A DNA stretch of 64,000 nucleotides from Paragorgia papillata (GCA_035771165.1 JAWNZC010000229.1:1335001-1399000), one strand, 5' to 3'. Numbered from the stretch's first letter, positions 1 to 22,576 are shown. The notes: generated from the sequence alone by a model not told the origin. Program-made: numbers and translations.

Positions 1-609
1 CATTCGAATCGTGAGGCTTTTAACTGGACGTATTCACTTAAATATAACGGCAGCTTTCGCGTGTGGTATTCAACAACGTACAGGTGAAACACACGTATTT
101 TATTGTCAGGCCTGCACAGCGTCTTCGGTGGGCCTGGGGCAAAATGAAGAATTTGGGGCCCCCATTGAAAAAATTCCGCATGCCATTTTAAACATGAATC
201 GCATATTTCAAGTGAAAATGTTTTAATTTTACTGACATGTGAAATGATATTTTGGCGGATATATTGCGCTTGAGGGTAATGCTTTTCCGATTTTACACCA
301 AAGAGCCTGGGCCGAGGGAAGACAACGTGCGGAGAGGCGCGCTTGGCCCAGTGTTATGGTCTACTCTACAGCGAGCATTCGTGGAACGAACATCAGGTTC
401 TGTTATTCCATTAAGCAAGTTGGTGAACCTTATTTGGTCTTCATTTCTGATATAAAGAAGAACCATGTTTGTTCTGAGGCTATAGGGAGGCCCTACATTC
501 TCTTGGTACCGATTCTCTACAAAGTAAACTAGCAATATAATTAGGCGGCCCCCAGGCCTAGATGGCGAATAAAAACAAAATGGCGGGAACAAAAGGCCCT
601 GGTGGATGC
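1..609. other. no gene seen; repeat flank
   Basis: No credible gene. From about 540 the sequence (the stretch around 'aaaatggcgggaac') matches, in opposite orientation, the right flank of the second MULE-like copy near 13068-13135. The outer part therefore belongs to a larger repeat into which the 610-965 element was inserted. Confidence 0.5.
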
Positions 610-965
610 AACACCGCTGCCAAACGTTTTGCGCATGTGCGACGTCGAGCTCGTCCTCGGAAAAAGAGCGGGAAAACACTGAAATATTTGGACTGGTCCG
701 AGAGTCCGACACAAAAGTTAAAATTATAAGCATACTACCAAAAAGATAAGGTAGGTAATTTGTGCATGGCTTCTTTGTCAATATTGTAACATATTCTGAA
801 TTTACCCCTTCGTAATTTTCTTTACCCCTTTTTTAAAACACAAATGAATAGTCGAGTCTTACTTAGTCTTCACTGTCTGGTTGTTGTCGCCACGGCTAGT
901 TCCCACTTCTCTTGCACTGTTTACTCAGCGAATTCACGCATGCGCAGACGTTTGGCAGCGGTGTT
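610..965. mobile_element. MULE-like non-autonomous TIR element, copy 1
   Basis: About 356 bp, bounded by inverted repeats that begin AACACCGCTGCCAAACG and include a GCGCATG core. The interior is the same as in copies at 12703-13059 and 42574-42922. It encodes no transposase; the open frames across it are chance frames shared by all copies. Unlike the other three copies, this one shows no target-site duplication: the left flank ends GGTGGATGC and the right flank begins CCCCCAGCC. Confidence 0.75.
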
Positions 966-1140
966 CCCCCAGCCTAGACATAGGCTTTTCCCAGCCTTGT
1001 TCCCCAGCCTCTCTTTTTAACGTCGAGCGGCAGACCGAATCGCTCGATGCCTATTCTGTGACGTCACCAAAATACGTTCGAGAGAAAAGAGGACTAGGAA
1101 CTAGTCTGGGAACTAATCTGGGCTTTTCCGTGGCTGAGCT

Positions 1141-1206
1141 GCTCAGCCAACCTCGCACCCAGGGTTTTTCTCTGCGAAAAACCCTGGGTACGAGGTTGGA
1201 GCTCAG
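1141..1206. repeat. short hairpin palindrome
   Basis: Arms CCAACCTCG-CACCCAGGG and its near-perfect complement flank a short TTTTTCTCTGCGAAAAA centre. The pair GAGGTTGG / CCAACCTC recurs in a related motif near 11138-11156, so this is probably a fragment of a dispersed repeat. Confidence 0.6.
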
Positions 1207-2822
1207 CCTGCCTCCTCCACAGGCCCTATTGCATCATGGACAGGTCACACTGTTGAGAGGGCCTGCCAGATCCTGTAAACAAAATGGGGACTGATCCCAT
1301 TATGCACAGCGAGACTAGACCCTATAGTTTTGAGAGGGCCTGCAATTAAAATCTTTCCGGCCGCTGTTCGACAATCCACCAGGAAATTCAGTCTAAACTT
1401 TCTTACAGATCATGACAATGAAGAAACCAATATGTTTTAGAATTACCGACCTTCTGCCGATAATATTTTTAGCGACAAAAAGGAATTGAAGGAAAAAATA
1501 TCTGCCGAACAAAAGCAAATTCGACGGTCAGGAAAGTAACAGGTTTTTCGTATTGTTTTTTTGTTTATTTAGCTATCGAAGACTGTCAACTGACCAAGAG
1601 TTAATGAGATTTAATTTTGTTAAATTGTAGGCTATAGTGTAGCGTAATTCAAGTTTCAGTTGTTGTGGAAACCCGAAAAAGTATAAACCAAAGAGTCTCT
1701 GGGTAGACTAAAGTGCATTTTCGTTGATTATTCCGGCCGAAAGTTGACAAAGTTCAACCGTAATTGCTTTCTTCAACAATTCCATTCGGCGGCCATTTTT
1801 GAATAAGGTCTATTTACCGGGTTTTTATCGGTCAGTACTGAAAAATATTTGTCCTCAGCAATTTCTGATAAAATATTTGACCAAAAATATTTGTCCTCGG
1901 GCAAATATTTTCTAGCCGGACCTCATAACTGGTAGATAAATATGTTTTGAACGGAGCCCTAAGGCCTAAGCTTCATCAGAGTAATATATATATACTTGAT
2001 GAGTAGTTGAATACTGAGTAGATCGGCATCCAGCACTGTTTAATTTTGCGCTGCTGATGTTACCATAAGTCCATAATTCAATTTTATTTGACATAAAACT
2101 AATGGAAGATATAAAAATAAAGCGTGAGCATTGTTATGGTTTCAGCCAAATGTTTCCGAGCACGCACCTCAAAAAAAGAGCGGGAAAACACAACGCTCCG
2201 TCTCTCGCTCCGTCTCTCAACAGGAAAACAGGAATCTTTGGCCTAGATTAGGGGTGTTAGGGGATTGAACGACACTGACGTGGACATTAAGGGATCTTGG
2301 AGGACATTAGATATGGGTGTGTTAATCTGATCACGTGTTAGCCAGCGGGCTAATCACGTCTTAAATGACGCAGTTAATCATAACAACATTAGATCTTGAA
2401 GAAGGAAAGCTCGGGAAGGAACGTCAGAGGAGAAAACACAAAGAAATCAAGGAAAACTTTATTAAAACACAACTTTAAAGGTAAAGAAACAAATACACAT
2501 GTTAATGTTACATTACTGTTTGTTATTTTCTGTGAGTGTGAATAGATCTTTCATCAGATTAACGTTTTTCTTACTCCGGTTGTACATCACATGACAAATA
2601 TTCGTCGTGCATGATCGTCAAATATCATTTCTGTCTGTTGATTTCTTATCCCCGTTCAAGTTTCACCTTCCTCGTTTTTATTAGACAGAAAATAAATGTA
2701 CTTTTAAATTAGTAGAAACCTACGGCAAGTTTTCCTTTCTTGTCGATTTTATTAATCGAGCTATTCATTTTACCATATTCGAGTCTAAAATCGTCGCAAT
2801 GGATGAACCAGGCGGAAATCTA

Positions 2823-2987
2823 AGAAATATTATTGCCCAGCATAACTGCTTTAAACAAAACCATAACACAAAATAATTTTGAAAGTAGTAAGTAATAACA
2901 ATTTTTGTAGTAACGAAACATTAGTAAATATTTTCAAAATTATTTTTGTGTTATGATTTGCAGTATGCTGGGCAATAATATTTCTCA
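2823..2987. repeat. inverted-repeat element (MITE-like)
   Basis: AGAAATATTATTGCCCAGCA at the left end is matched by its complement at the right end. Arms are about 60 bp, with diverged central sequence. No coding capacity. Confidence 0.65.
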
Positions 2988-3750
2988 CTACAATATTCGA
3001 CTGTTTGATGGCGTCATAACTTATAATTATCAACTTCAATATCCAGTCAGGAAACATTGATTGATTTTTCTTACGAACTATACCCACTTGACGAGAAAAT
3101 CTAGGTTGGAAATGTTTTCTTTAAACAAAGAAACAAAGAAAATTGCATTTCCGACACAGTGAAAAGTCTGACCAAATTAAACACTTCCTGAAATTAGTGT
3201 CTCAATATTTAACATGCATGTTGATGTTATGAGGTCTATGTTTCTCACTCAATACTATGCCGAAAAAGTACTATATCATGAAGTTTTCACTACGTTATAT
3301 ATATTCTGTGCTTTACAGAGCACTGTTCATAAAAGTTATAATCGCCTTGTGTGGTACTTCGTATGTGCAGAATATTGTGCTTGTTACTTCAACAAATATT
3401 CAATATTAAATATGGAGTACATCTCTCAACAAATCTGTCTTGTGCACTGCACTTTGGATTTTAGATGTAATTTAGAGTACTGCCTTGAAAACAAAACAGT
3501 GTACAGTATAAATTCAAAATGATTATTTAAAATATTAAACTAAAATTCCTTCTTCTGCTTGAACAATGTTAATAATTCCTTTGCATCAAAGAAGCAGAGT
3601 ACTTGACAGATCCAAAGCTTGCTATTTAATACTCATTGGTAATTAATATAGAGCTGGCATGCAGCATTGCTAACAGCGTACATACTTATACCCTAGATGG
3701 TTATCTACAGTAATTCAGTTGAATTTTATATAATTATCGACTACATTATA

Positions 3751-3884
3751 CACTTAGTGTCTGCTCCTGAGGGAAACAGTTAGTTTTCCTGAGAGTCTCT
3801 GTTTCCCGAGCCAAAGTCAAGGGAAACATTGAGACTCAAGGGAAAACAAAACTAAGTGTTTCTCGATGGAGCAGACATTAAGTG
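3751..3884. repeat. inverted-repeat element (MITE-like)
   Basis: Left arm CACTTAGTGTCTGCTCC pairs with GGAGCAGACATTAAGTG at the right end. The inner arms (GGGAAACA and TGTTTCCC) are also complementary. About 134 bp, non-coding. Confidence 0.65.
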
Positions 3885-4619
3885 CTTTGTTATATAGCTT
3901 GAGTTTTGCTGAATAATTTCAATGTTTATCAAGGGAAAGTACACAAAAGACAAACTGAAAGACTTACCAAAAAAATTACACCTGGCTTCGTAATTTCATT
4001 TCAACTAAACATGCAAATATGAGTCTCAGAACAAAAGAATAGCAATACATTGCTCCAGTTAATCTTCACACGTGCTTTGAAGACCTATAAATAATCTTTT
4101 TGTACCAAACAAGCTTTTGTTTATAGGATACCGTGAAGAGTTCAAAGTTCTGGTGGGCAACAATTGCAATATTATTTACCGAGTTAGCAATAAGTTCTCA
4201 ATTGTTGCCTGCTCGGTCTACATTGAAATTTAGCTAAGGTCATGTGACCACAAACCAACCAATGACAGTCATCATTTTATCCAGCAAAACTCTAGCTATA
4301 TAACAAGAAGGTTTACGGTACTTCAGCACTTTCACGTAATTACTTATTACCAAAACTGATGGTGCGCAGCAGCATGGCCCATAAAAAACCTGTCATGATG
4401 TCCGTCAAAACATTAAATCCATCTGCATTCCTTAGCCTTTGAAATTGACACCGTGAGATCACTGCAATATGATTGGTCCATTTGCTACTTTTGAATGCTC
4501 CAGTCAAAAAGGTTTAGGAATGCAGACAGATTCCTCGAGTTTTTGGGCAGAAATAATGACATGTTTTTTGGGGCCATGCCACACATTATTGGTTTTGGTA
4601 ATAGTGTAATTTATAAGTA

Positions 4620-6257
4620 CACTAGAACCTTGAGTTTTACAACACCCCTTTTTATGACCACGTGCTGTTTACAATGATTTGTAATTGTACCTGCAATGAG
4701 CGACCACCTGCCTAACGCGACCAGCAACGTTACCACACTTTTTTTGTCCCAAACAAGATATTTACCTGTTATGAGTGAGCATCCCAACATAAAACTGCTG
4801 AAATACGTTAAAGAAATACCCATTTTTTCATAGTAAACAAACACAAATGTGACCACATGCGAAAACAAGAAACTGGAAGTGTGTGCAATTGCCATGTTAC
4901 TGCATTTTAGTCTTGTTTTGCTTCTCTTTTGAGCATTATTTGATGAAAATCTGTGTGAATTTTTGTTGTCAGAGTTAAATACTTTTTAGTTGACGTTTGA
5001 GGGTGGCTCCACAGTTTCTTGAAAAATGGAAAATACAAGTTTGAGGGGCCAAAACACGTGCATAAACAATTCAGAAAAAGAATAAAACTAAATATTATGC
5101 ATAGTTAAACAGTCTGATAATCAAAAACTGTTACCAAATAAATAGCAACAGTTATTGCTATGGCAACAATGACATTTCAAAATGGCTGCCAATTACCCTT
5201 CAAACTAATTTAATTTGAAAAAAACTTTGGTGGCCCCCATTTTTTTTTCATTAAAACTTTTCTTGAAGTATGAGTAATCAATAGCCCGATTTAAAAAAAA
5301 TTCTGTAGAATGAATAATGTTATTCCCGGAAAAATCATGTTTGTTAATTTTTTAAAAAATTTCGTTCTACAGAATTTTTTTTAAATCGGCCTATTGATTA
5401 CTCATACTTCAAGAAAAGTTTTAATGAAAAAAAAATTGGGGGTCACCAAAGTTTTTTTCAAATTAAACTAGTTTGAAGGGTAATTGGCAGCCATTTTGAA
5501 ATGTCATTATTGCCATAGCAACAACTGTTGCTATTTATTTGTTAACAGTTTTTGATTGTCAGACTGTTTAACTATGCATAACATTTAGTTTTATTCTTTT
5601 TCGGAATTGTTTAATCACGTGTTTTGGACTCTCAAACTTGTATTTTCCCTTTTTCAAAAAACTGTATGGAGCCACCTTAATACAATGACTGAACAATTCA
5701 AAACCATGAGTAATATTTGTTAATTTGAAACAAGTTGATCTTGACGATCGTTTACTGTGTTTACCGTTTGTATATTTTACAACAGCTTTTCAACTCGGAA
5801 AGGAAAGTGACAAAAATGAGTGTTCACATTGAAAAAATACTACTGGAACATCGTTAATAAAGCCAAGAGCTTTGAACAAGACCAAACCAGCACAAAAATT
5901 GAATCAAACGTAACAAAATCACAGTGCAAAAACTGAAGTGAACGACAGTACGAGACCATTTTGATGTGGAGAACATTGCTCTAAGGCCATGATATTAAAC
6001 ACACAAATTTCTTTTATTTTAATAACCAAATAACATAACTGTACTTCTTTGAAGTGTCTTGCTTTTCCATTTCCCTTGTAAATCTTTATAAATTGCCATT
6101 TTCCTAACCTTGAAACAATGTTTATATAAAGAACCACCGCGGCACTGCCAAAATGGCTGCTATGATGTCACATCACTACCTGCCATGTACGACCACCTGT
6201 CATTTACGACCACTTTTACCTGGCAACAGGGGTGGTCGTAAAACTCAGGTTCTACTG
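4620..6257. mobile_element. pogo/Tc1-mariner-like non-autonomous element
   Basis: Ends are CACTAGAACCTTGAGTTTT and, at the right in reverse complement, CAGTAGAACCTGAGTTTTAC, each flanked by TA. Termini of the CAGTAGAACCT type next to a TA dinucleotide are typical of pogo-like Tc1/mariner elements (family knowledge). No transposase is encoded. The 680-bp foldback at 5000-5680 makes up much of the interior. The boundaries rest on the end similarity only. Confidence 0.6.
5000..5680. repeat. large foldback, about 340-bp arms
   Basis: GGTGGCTCCACAGTTT at the left pairs with AAACTGTATGGAGCCACC at the right. Complementarity continues through the whole region to a centre near 5340 (for example GGCTGCCAATTACCC and GGGTAATTGGCAGCC). 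The spacer is nearly absent, so the stretch could form one long hairpin. Confidence 0.85.
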
Positions 6258-6451
6258 TACAGTAAATCATTAGGGTGCAGGATTGTTGGAACAGTTCTAA
6301 CAGTTGGTTATTGTAGTTCTTGTCTTAGAAATAAAAAAAAAGTGTTGCTAATGTTTGTGACATTAACTGTTTGTGACAAAATTATACAAATTAATACCAT
6401 GTGAGACAACTACCTTAAATACTCGATGGATTTTTTTTTATCAAACAGACT

Positions 6452-17335
<10,884 letters not shown>

Positions 17336-17443
17336 TCTTCCTTGAGGACATGAAAATCCTTTTCGCTTTATCATATATTCTGTATTTGGTGTGCCCAAAC
17401 TAGTATTTAAATGTAAATAGCACAAATATTGCTCGGGAAATTA

Positions 17444-17449
17444 AATAAA
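17444..17449 (+). terminator. polyadenylation signal of FAXDC2-like gene
   Basis: AATAAA 109 bp after the TAG stop of the FAXDC2-like gene. Position and spacing fit a cleavage signal. Confidence 0.6.
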
Positions 17450-17564
17450 ATCCATATATTATGACTGCATAGAACGATTATATTGTGGTTCTATAGATCA
17501 TTGGTTAATTTTAAAAATGAAATGTCAGAAAAATAGGTACCTATTGTGTACAAGTGTCAGTTTA

Positions 17565-17708
17565 GAAAAGTAAATACGAGAAGTGCCAACATTTTTTACT
17601 TCGCTGATTTTTCACTTGGTGAATTAACTTCAGTTATGATGAGCAGAGGATGCTGCTCTAAATATTTGAAGTAAAAAATGTTAGCACTTCTCGTATTTAC
17701 TTTTATAA
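17565..17708. repeat. inverted-repeat element (MITE-like)
   Basis: AAAAGTAAATACGAGAAGTG at the left pairs with its complement at the right; arms about 45 bp. Just downstream of the FAXDC2-like poly(A) signal. Confidence 0.75.
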
Positions 17709-17906
17709 ATGTAATTAAACTGTAAACTACAACATCTTTACATTAATTAAAGAGAGTCAATTTGCTTTTGGTTATATAACAAAGAAAAAGCTTTTCTTTT
17801 CTATATTTATTAATTTTTAATGAGAAACAAGACGTAATACTTGAGGTATACACTATTTAATTCAAATGTGTTTTTTTAGCGATGTCGAATTTAATAAGCA
17901 TGGTGT

Positions 17907-18223
17907 TTAAAGGTGATGTACAGTCCGTTCTGCGCATGTACGAAATTAATGTTTACATCTTTATTTACAAAAATAATACTAATACCTTATTCAAGATTGT
18001 AAGCTTTTCTTGGTTCCCATTCATTACTTGTACCCAAAACAAAACATTTTCAGAAGAAATAGAAGAAATCCGAGGAGATATCCTCGCCGCATCACTTGGT
18101 TTTCAGCCATGTTCCTCCTAACGGTTTACATTGAGATGAGTACTTCATATAATTATCTACGAATGTCGTGTTTTGGGGACTCCATGGCGGACATGCGCAG
18201 AACGGACTGTGCATCACCTTTAA
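17907..18223. mobile_element. TTAAAGGTG MITE family, copy 1
   Basis: Ends TTAAAGGTGATG...CATCACCTTTAA, inner TIR CCGTTCTGCGCATG. The interior (ATTATCTACGAATGTC, TCGCCGCATCACTTGG) is shared in opposite orientation with 41655-41986. Non-coding. Confidence 0.8.
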
Positions 18224-18559
18224 CCACAAGTAGTACTCTTTATTTATTATTTAACTGGTTCAAGATATTTATAATATATATCAAGTTGAAAAAAAGACGT
18301 TCATGATTCAGTGTTCTTTTCCCTGGGCAACTATTCATTGCATTTTGCAAAGATAATGTAGGCAAATATGACGAGATAATCCTCCAAGCATTTGACTTTA
18401 AACCTTTATCACCTTTTTGCTGTTTGTCAGCTCTGTTTTATTTTTATCACATCTTGCTGTAATGAAAGGCTCCTCTCGAACCGTCAGTACTTCGTTCCAA
18501 ACTAATCTCGGCAGTTTATCAGCTTTTTACTTTGCTCTGTCAAAAACACTGCCTACACA

Positions 18560-18950
18560 GCCGGAAATCTCACAGACTTGTTACAACCTGCAGGATTTTC
18601 GGGTTTGTTACAAGCTGTTGACAAGTTGCAACAAGCCCGTTGATTTCATCATGCTCTAACAGACTTGTTACAACAGATCTGTTACAACGTGTTGGCCACA
18701 GTGCCGTAACAAGTTGTTAGGACAAGTTGTAACAGACCTGTTGAGAACATGGAATATCAGGTCTGATAGAACAACTTGTAGCAAGTCTGATGAAGCCGAC
18801 AAGGTTGTTCCAACTTGTTCCAACAGGCTTGTCGCAAGATGTTATTGCCAAGCTTGCACCAAGTTGACAACAACTTGCGACGGACTTGTTTTTAACAACC
18901 CGTGTTTCGTTTGTCACAACAAATTGGAACAAGTCTGCAGAAAATCTCAA
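18560..18950. repeat. degenerate ACTTGTTACAAC-type repeat array
   Basis: Many variants of CTTGTTACAACCTG, CAAGTTGTAACAGACCTG and GTTGCAACAAGCC in both orientations, with the flank CACAGCCGGAAA. The same vocabulary appears at 31330-31612 and 32703-32745, so this is one dispersed family. Confidence 0.7.
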
Positions 18951-19549
18951 ATAAAATCCTTACAATTTATGGACGTTTTGCTGTGTGCTTTTTAGCTTTT
19001 CTGGCGCCGACAAATTAATTTATGGTTGCTTTATCACGTTTGGTCGAACACAAATTCGTTGTGGTATTATTTTATTACATGTAAACCGCAATTTATAACA
19101 AACTTAATAATATACATGAAAAAATATCTCGACTGTGATTGGCTGATTCCAGTGCAGTTAATCCCAAACAACAGTGCAGAATTGTGTTATAACAGTGCAA
19201 AAATCTGTAATCACAGTGCAAAAATCTGTTATCACTAAGAACCAATCAAATTGATTGTACAGCGGATTTTTCCCGACACAAAACAAACAAAGATGGCGGC
19301 CAAGATTCGGCGGTTTTGGGGATAATTTGTTCAAATTTGAAGCTAGTTATGCTTTAATATTGCCAAGTGAAGTACCTACAAGAAGACCAGAAGCTTCTTT
19401 ATGCCTCGAGTAAACTTTTTCAAGTAGTAAAGGAAGCGAAGCGTTTTTTAACAAATAGATATGCGAGGAGTGGCCGACTAAACACGTACGTTAAAATATT
19501 AGTACAGTTGTTTTGAACATTTTTTCATGTATATTATTAATAAGTAATA

Positions 19550-19726
19550 TTAATAAGTAATAGCATGGTTTCTCGTGCAATTTGGAAAAAAACATGCACT
19601 CGTGAGTTTTTCAAATACTTCAAATAGCACTCGTCCTTCGGACTCGTGCTATTTTGACAGTATTTGAAAAACTCACTCGTGCATGTTTTTTTCCAAATTG
19701 CACTCGAAACCATGCTATTACCTATA
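19550..19726. repeat. long palindrome, family copy A
   Basis: AATAGCATGGTTTCTCGTGC at the left pairs with the right arm ending CATGCTATTACC. The centre is CACTCGTCCTTCGGACTCGTG. A close copy is at 34600-34785, and the flanking upstream 400 bp (CCTACAAGAAGACCAGAAGC and similar) is also diverged-homologous between the two loci. Confidence 0.8.
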
Positions 19727-20032
19727 CAAAGCCGCTAAACAGCTATATAATTTGATTGCTCAGTTCCCCGAAGCTGCTATAAATATATTAAACACGCCAG
19801 TTTTCCTAATAAATCAATACTGCATGGGACTACCCTTACAGAAATGAACAACTTATTAAATAGCGGTTCACTTGAAGCAGAGAGAGAGAGAGAGAACGTT
19901 TATTTAGTATATTATAACTTACGTCTTTGTGTGGGTGAAAACTTCAAAACGTTTTTTTTTTAAATCATCATACGTTCACCGTTTGGAAGAAGTTCTCAGT
20001 GGATTTGCATTTCAGTTTTGAGGAATCAAATG

Positions 20033-20238
20033 TACGGTGGCTCAGAGATGACATAAACACTTTTTTTATTTTCGCGACTTTTTTCGCTACTTTTAATTTT
20101 TTCGCGACTTTTTTCGCGACTTTTTTCGCGACTTTTTTCGCTACTTTTTATTTTTTCGCGACTTTTTTCGCGATTTTTTTCGCGACTTTTTTCGCGACTT
20201 TTTTCGCGACTTTTTTCGCGACTTTTTTCGCGACTTTT
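20033..20238. repeat. left terminal inverted repeat with 12-bp array
   Basis: A unique 40-bp tip followed by about a dozen copies of TTTTTTCGCGAC (variants TCGCTAC, TTATTTTT). The right terminus carries the complementary array. The arrays yield meaningless FATFFATFF and SREKSREK frames. Confidence 0.95.
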
Positions 20239-20290
20239 CAGATTCACGAGAAGGAACTAGCCCTTATAGGTGTTTTCGAAAGGAATAACC

Positions 20291-21541
20291 ATGCTTCTAT
20301 TATTTTGTATTTGTATATTACAAATAGCAACTGTTAAGGCTATTTTACCACAATATTCTCCTGTGAATCAAGCGATAGGACGCAATGAAGCAATCGTGAA
20401 CTACTTTAGGCTTGGTTTTACTGCAGCAGAAATTTTAGGTTTTCTCGCCAGTATTCACGGAGTTCGACTTAGTCTACGGCAGCTAAGAAGAATACTACAA
20501 AGCCATGGTTGTAGGAGAAGGGTGAACCCCACCGATATGAATGTTGTTGTTCAGGCTGTGGAACAAGAATTGAGAGGTAGTGGTAGGCTCCTTGGTTACC
20601 GGGCGATGCATCAGAGATTAATTAACGATTATCATTTTGTTGTTACGAGAGACGTCGTACGCCGAGTGCTAAATATACTCGACCCAGAAGGAGTAGCGGG
20701 CAGATCTAGGCACAGATTACGGAGACGAAGGTACCACACCAAAGGGCCAAACTATTTATGGCATATAGATGGATATGACAAGTTAAAACCCTTTGGGTTT
20801 TGTGTGCATGGAGCAATAGACGGTTATAGTAGAAAAATTATTTGGTTGGAGGTAGCAAGCTCAAATAATAACCCGAGAATTGTCGCACGGTATTACCTAG
20901 ATTACGTCCGACAAATTAAAGGAGCCCCACGTATCGTAAGAGGAGATCGGGGCACCGAAAATGTTCACATTGAAATCATTCAGCGATTCTTCCGTAGGGC
21001 TGCAGATGACGATTTTAGAGGTGAAAAGAGTTTTATGTATGGTCGATCAACTGCAAACCAACGAATTGAGGCGTGGTGGTCTATGCTTCGGAAGCAATGC
21101 ACAGATTGGTGGATCAAATATTTTAAAGACTTAAGAGATAGAGGTTTGTTTTGTGACGACGACATCATTCATAGAGAATGCTTAAAGTTTTGTTTCATGG
21201 ACTTGCTCCAGAATGAACTTCACAAAGTCGCGCAACACTGGAACACACATAGAATAAGACCTTCCACAAATCGACAATCGCCTCCTGGTCGCCCAGACAT
21301 CTTGTACTTTCTTCCCGAAACAAGCAACACACAAGATTATGCTACACCAGTCGATTTTGACGAGATCGAAATTGCTGAAGAGGAATTTGTTGTAACCGCC
21401 CCTGTAAGAGGTTGCAGTTCTTACTTCAACGAACTTGCTGAAATGATTATGGTGGATGAAAGACTGCAAATGCCTGAAACGGCAGCTGAAGGTGAAAACT
21501 TGTACATAAATCTACTTAGCTTGATTGGTGATTTATCATAA
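20291..21541 (+). CDS. transposon integrase, rve/DDE (IS3EU-like transposase)
   Basis: Encodes the recombinase expected to cut and join the element. From the first ATG the frame is 416 residues; it is open back to 20270. Order: N-terminal helix-turn-helix-like region (LGFLASIHGVRLSLRQLRR, about residues 49-67), a linker with LGYRAMHQRL like the HTH_21 region of IS3 transposases, then the integrase catalytic core. Putative DDE residues: Asp160 in LWHIDGYDK, Asp219 in VRGDRGTEN, Glu260 in NQRIEAWW. The acidic C-terminal tail is untypical of retroviral integrases. The first 17 residues (MLLLFCICILQIATVKA) are hydrophobic and not conserved-looking, so the true N-terminus may come from an upstream exon or a later start. 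No internal stop: it could be functional. Confidence 0.9.
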   Translation: MLLLFCICILQIATVKAILPQYSPVNQAIGRNEAIVNYFRLGFTAAEILGFLASIHGVRLSLRQLRRILQSHGCRRRVNPTDMNVVVQAVEQELRGSGRLLGYRAMHQRLINDYHFVVTRDVVRRVLNILDPEGVAGRSRHRLRRRRYHTKGPNYLWHIDGYDKLKPFGFCVHGAIDGYSRKIIWLEVASSNNNPRIVARYYLDYVRQIKGAPRIVRGDRGTENVHIEIIQRFFRRAADDDFRGEKSFMYGRSTANQRIEAWWSMLRKQCTDWWIKYFKDLRDRGLFCDDDIIHRECLKFCFMDLLQNELHKVAQHWNTHRIRPSTNRQSPPGRPDILYFLPETSNTQDYATPVDFDEIEIAEEEFVVTAPVRGCSSYFNELAEMIMVDERLQMPETAAEGENLYINLLSLIGDLS

Positions 21542-21704
21542 ATTGGCTATTTTGTTTTGAAATTGAACAGACTGATTGAAAACCAACTAGGTTGAAAGGG
21601 GTTTACTTTAATACTAAACGAGAAGAATGTTCGACGTTTAAGTTGATTTTATTTCGGCTTGATAATGCACTCAGGCTTCTATTTTTATTAAAATTTCAAT
21701 GTTT

Positions 21705-21710
21705 AATAAA
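21705..21710 (+). terminator. polyadenylation signal of integrase gene
   Basis: AATAAA about 165 bp after the integrase stop codon, on the same strand. Confidence 0.5.
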
Positions 21711-22173
21711 ACTGCAACACTACAAAATGTTTTTACACTTCTGTAGACATTAAAACAGAACAAGAAAAAGTGCTTCTGTATTCTTTAAAGAAACAGAAGC
21801 AAAATTAATTAAATAACAATATAAAGTCGACTATTATCATTCCCACGGCATCAAGTGGTTCCGGATACATCTAATAATCCATCGGATGGATAAACTCATC
21901 CAAGGCTCTAAATTTCTCGGTTTGTAAAATTTTTCAATATATTCGTTATATCTAGCTTCTTTATATTTTAAAACTTTCGTTATTCATAACAACCAATCAG
22001 AATGTACAAATTTTCGGAGATCTCCAGAGCCACTTGACGCCTTAGCAATTCAAAAAGCGTACTGTGTATTATTTGTAATACAAAGTCTACGGCACCTTGT
22101 AAGCCACATTATAATCCCCCCCTGAAAGATTTTAGCCGCTCATGACGATTTAAATATGGGATAAACTCAGTTG
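21711..22173. other. transposon interior, no gene seen
   Basis: Short non-coding spacer inside the IS3EU-like element between the integrase poly(A) signal and the nested MITE. No motif recognised. Confidence 0.4.
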
Positions 22174-22458
22174 GGGCAAATGAAAAATCAGATGTAGTTT
22201 TAGCACGGACTGTACAACAAATATGATTTGCTACAAGTTAAATATTTTTTACCATGTTTACTCGACTCAATCTGGGAGAGGGTATACCCTCTTTCACTGT
22301 TGAGTCGAGTAAACACGGTGGCTTCAAGCTCCAACTTGTATAGGATAATTCTGATTTTTAGCCCAGGATTGTAATATGGCAAAGATATTTAACTTGTAGC
22401 AAATCGTATTTGTCGTACAGTCCGTGCTAAAACTACATCTGATTTTTACATTTGCACA
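22174..22458. mobile_element. MITE nested in the IS3EU-like element
   Basis: About 285 bp with roughly 70-bp arms: GCAAATGAAAAATCAGATG, GTTTTAGCACGGACTGTAC and CTACAAGTTAAATAT recur inverted at the right end. A second, inner inverted repeat (TTTACTCGACTCAA / TTGAGTCGAGTAAA) lies in the centre. It sits between the two convergent genes. Confidence 0.85.
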
Positions 22459-22576
22459 ACATTTAACATAACAAAAATGTACAGGAAGTGACTTCCTCAA
22501 TAAAAATTCATTGCTTGATTTAAGGTTATCTTAACAAGAAAATACCAGTCTTTTCTTTACATTAAAGTTAAGTAAG

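Larger units (their letters stand above)
966..4619. other. intergenic, no gene seen
   Basis: No gene supported on either strand; the open frames here lack homology, splice structure or a coding pattern I recognise. It holds three inverted repeats, listed separately (1141-1206, 2823-2987, 3751-3884), and AT-rich unique-looking sequence. Confidence 0.5.

Noticed and set aside
293..781. Open frame MTKKPCTNYLPYLF..., also seen near 12887-13111 and 42459-42749, as a conserved gene family
   Set aside because: All copies lie within or across the MULE-like TIR elements, differ by frameshifts, and follow the element boundaries; the similarity is transposon copy identity, not protein conservation.
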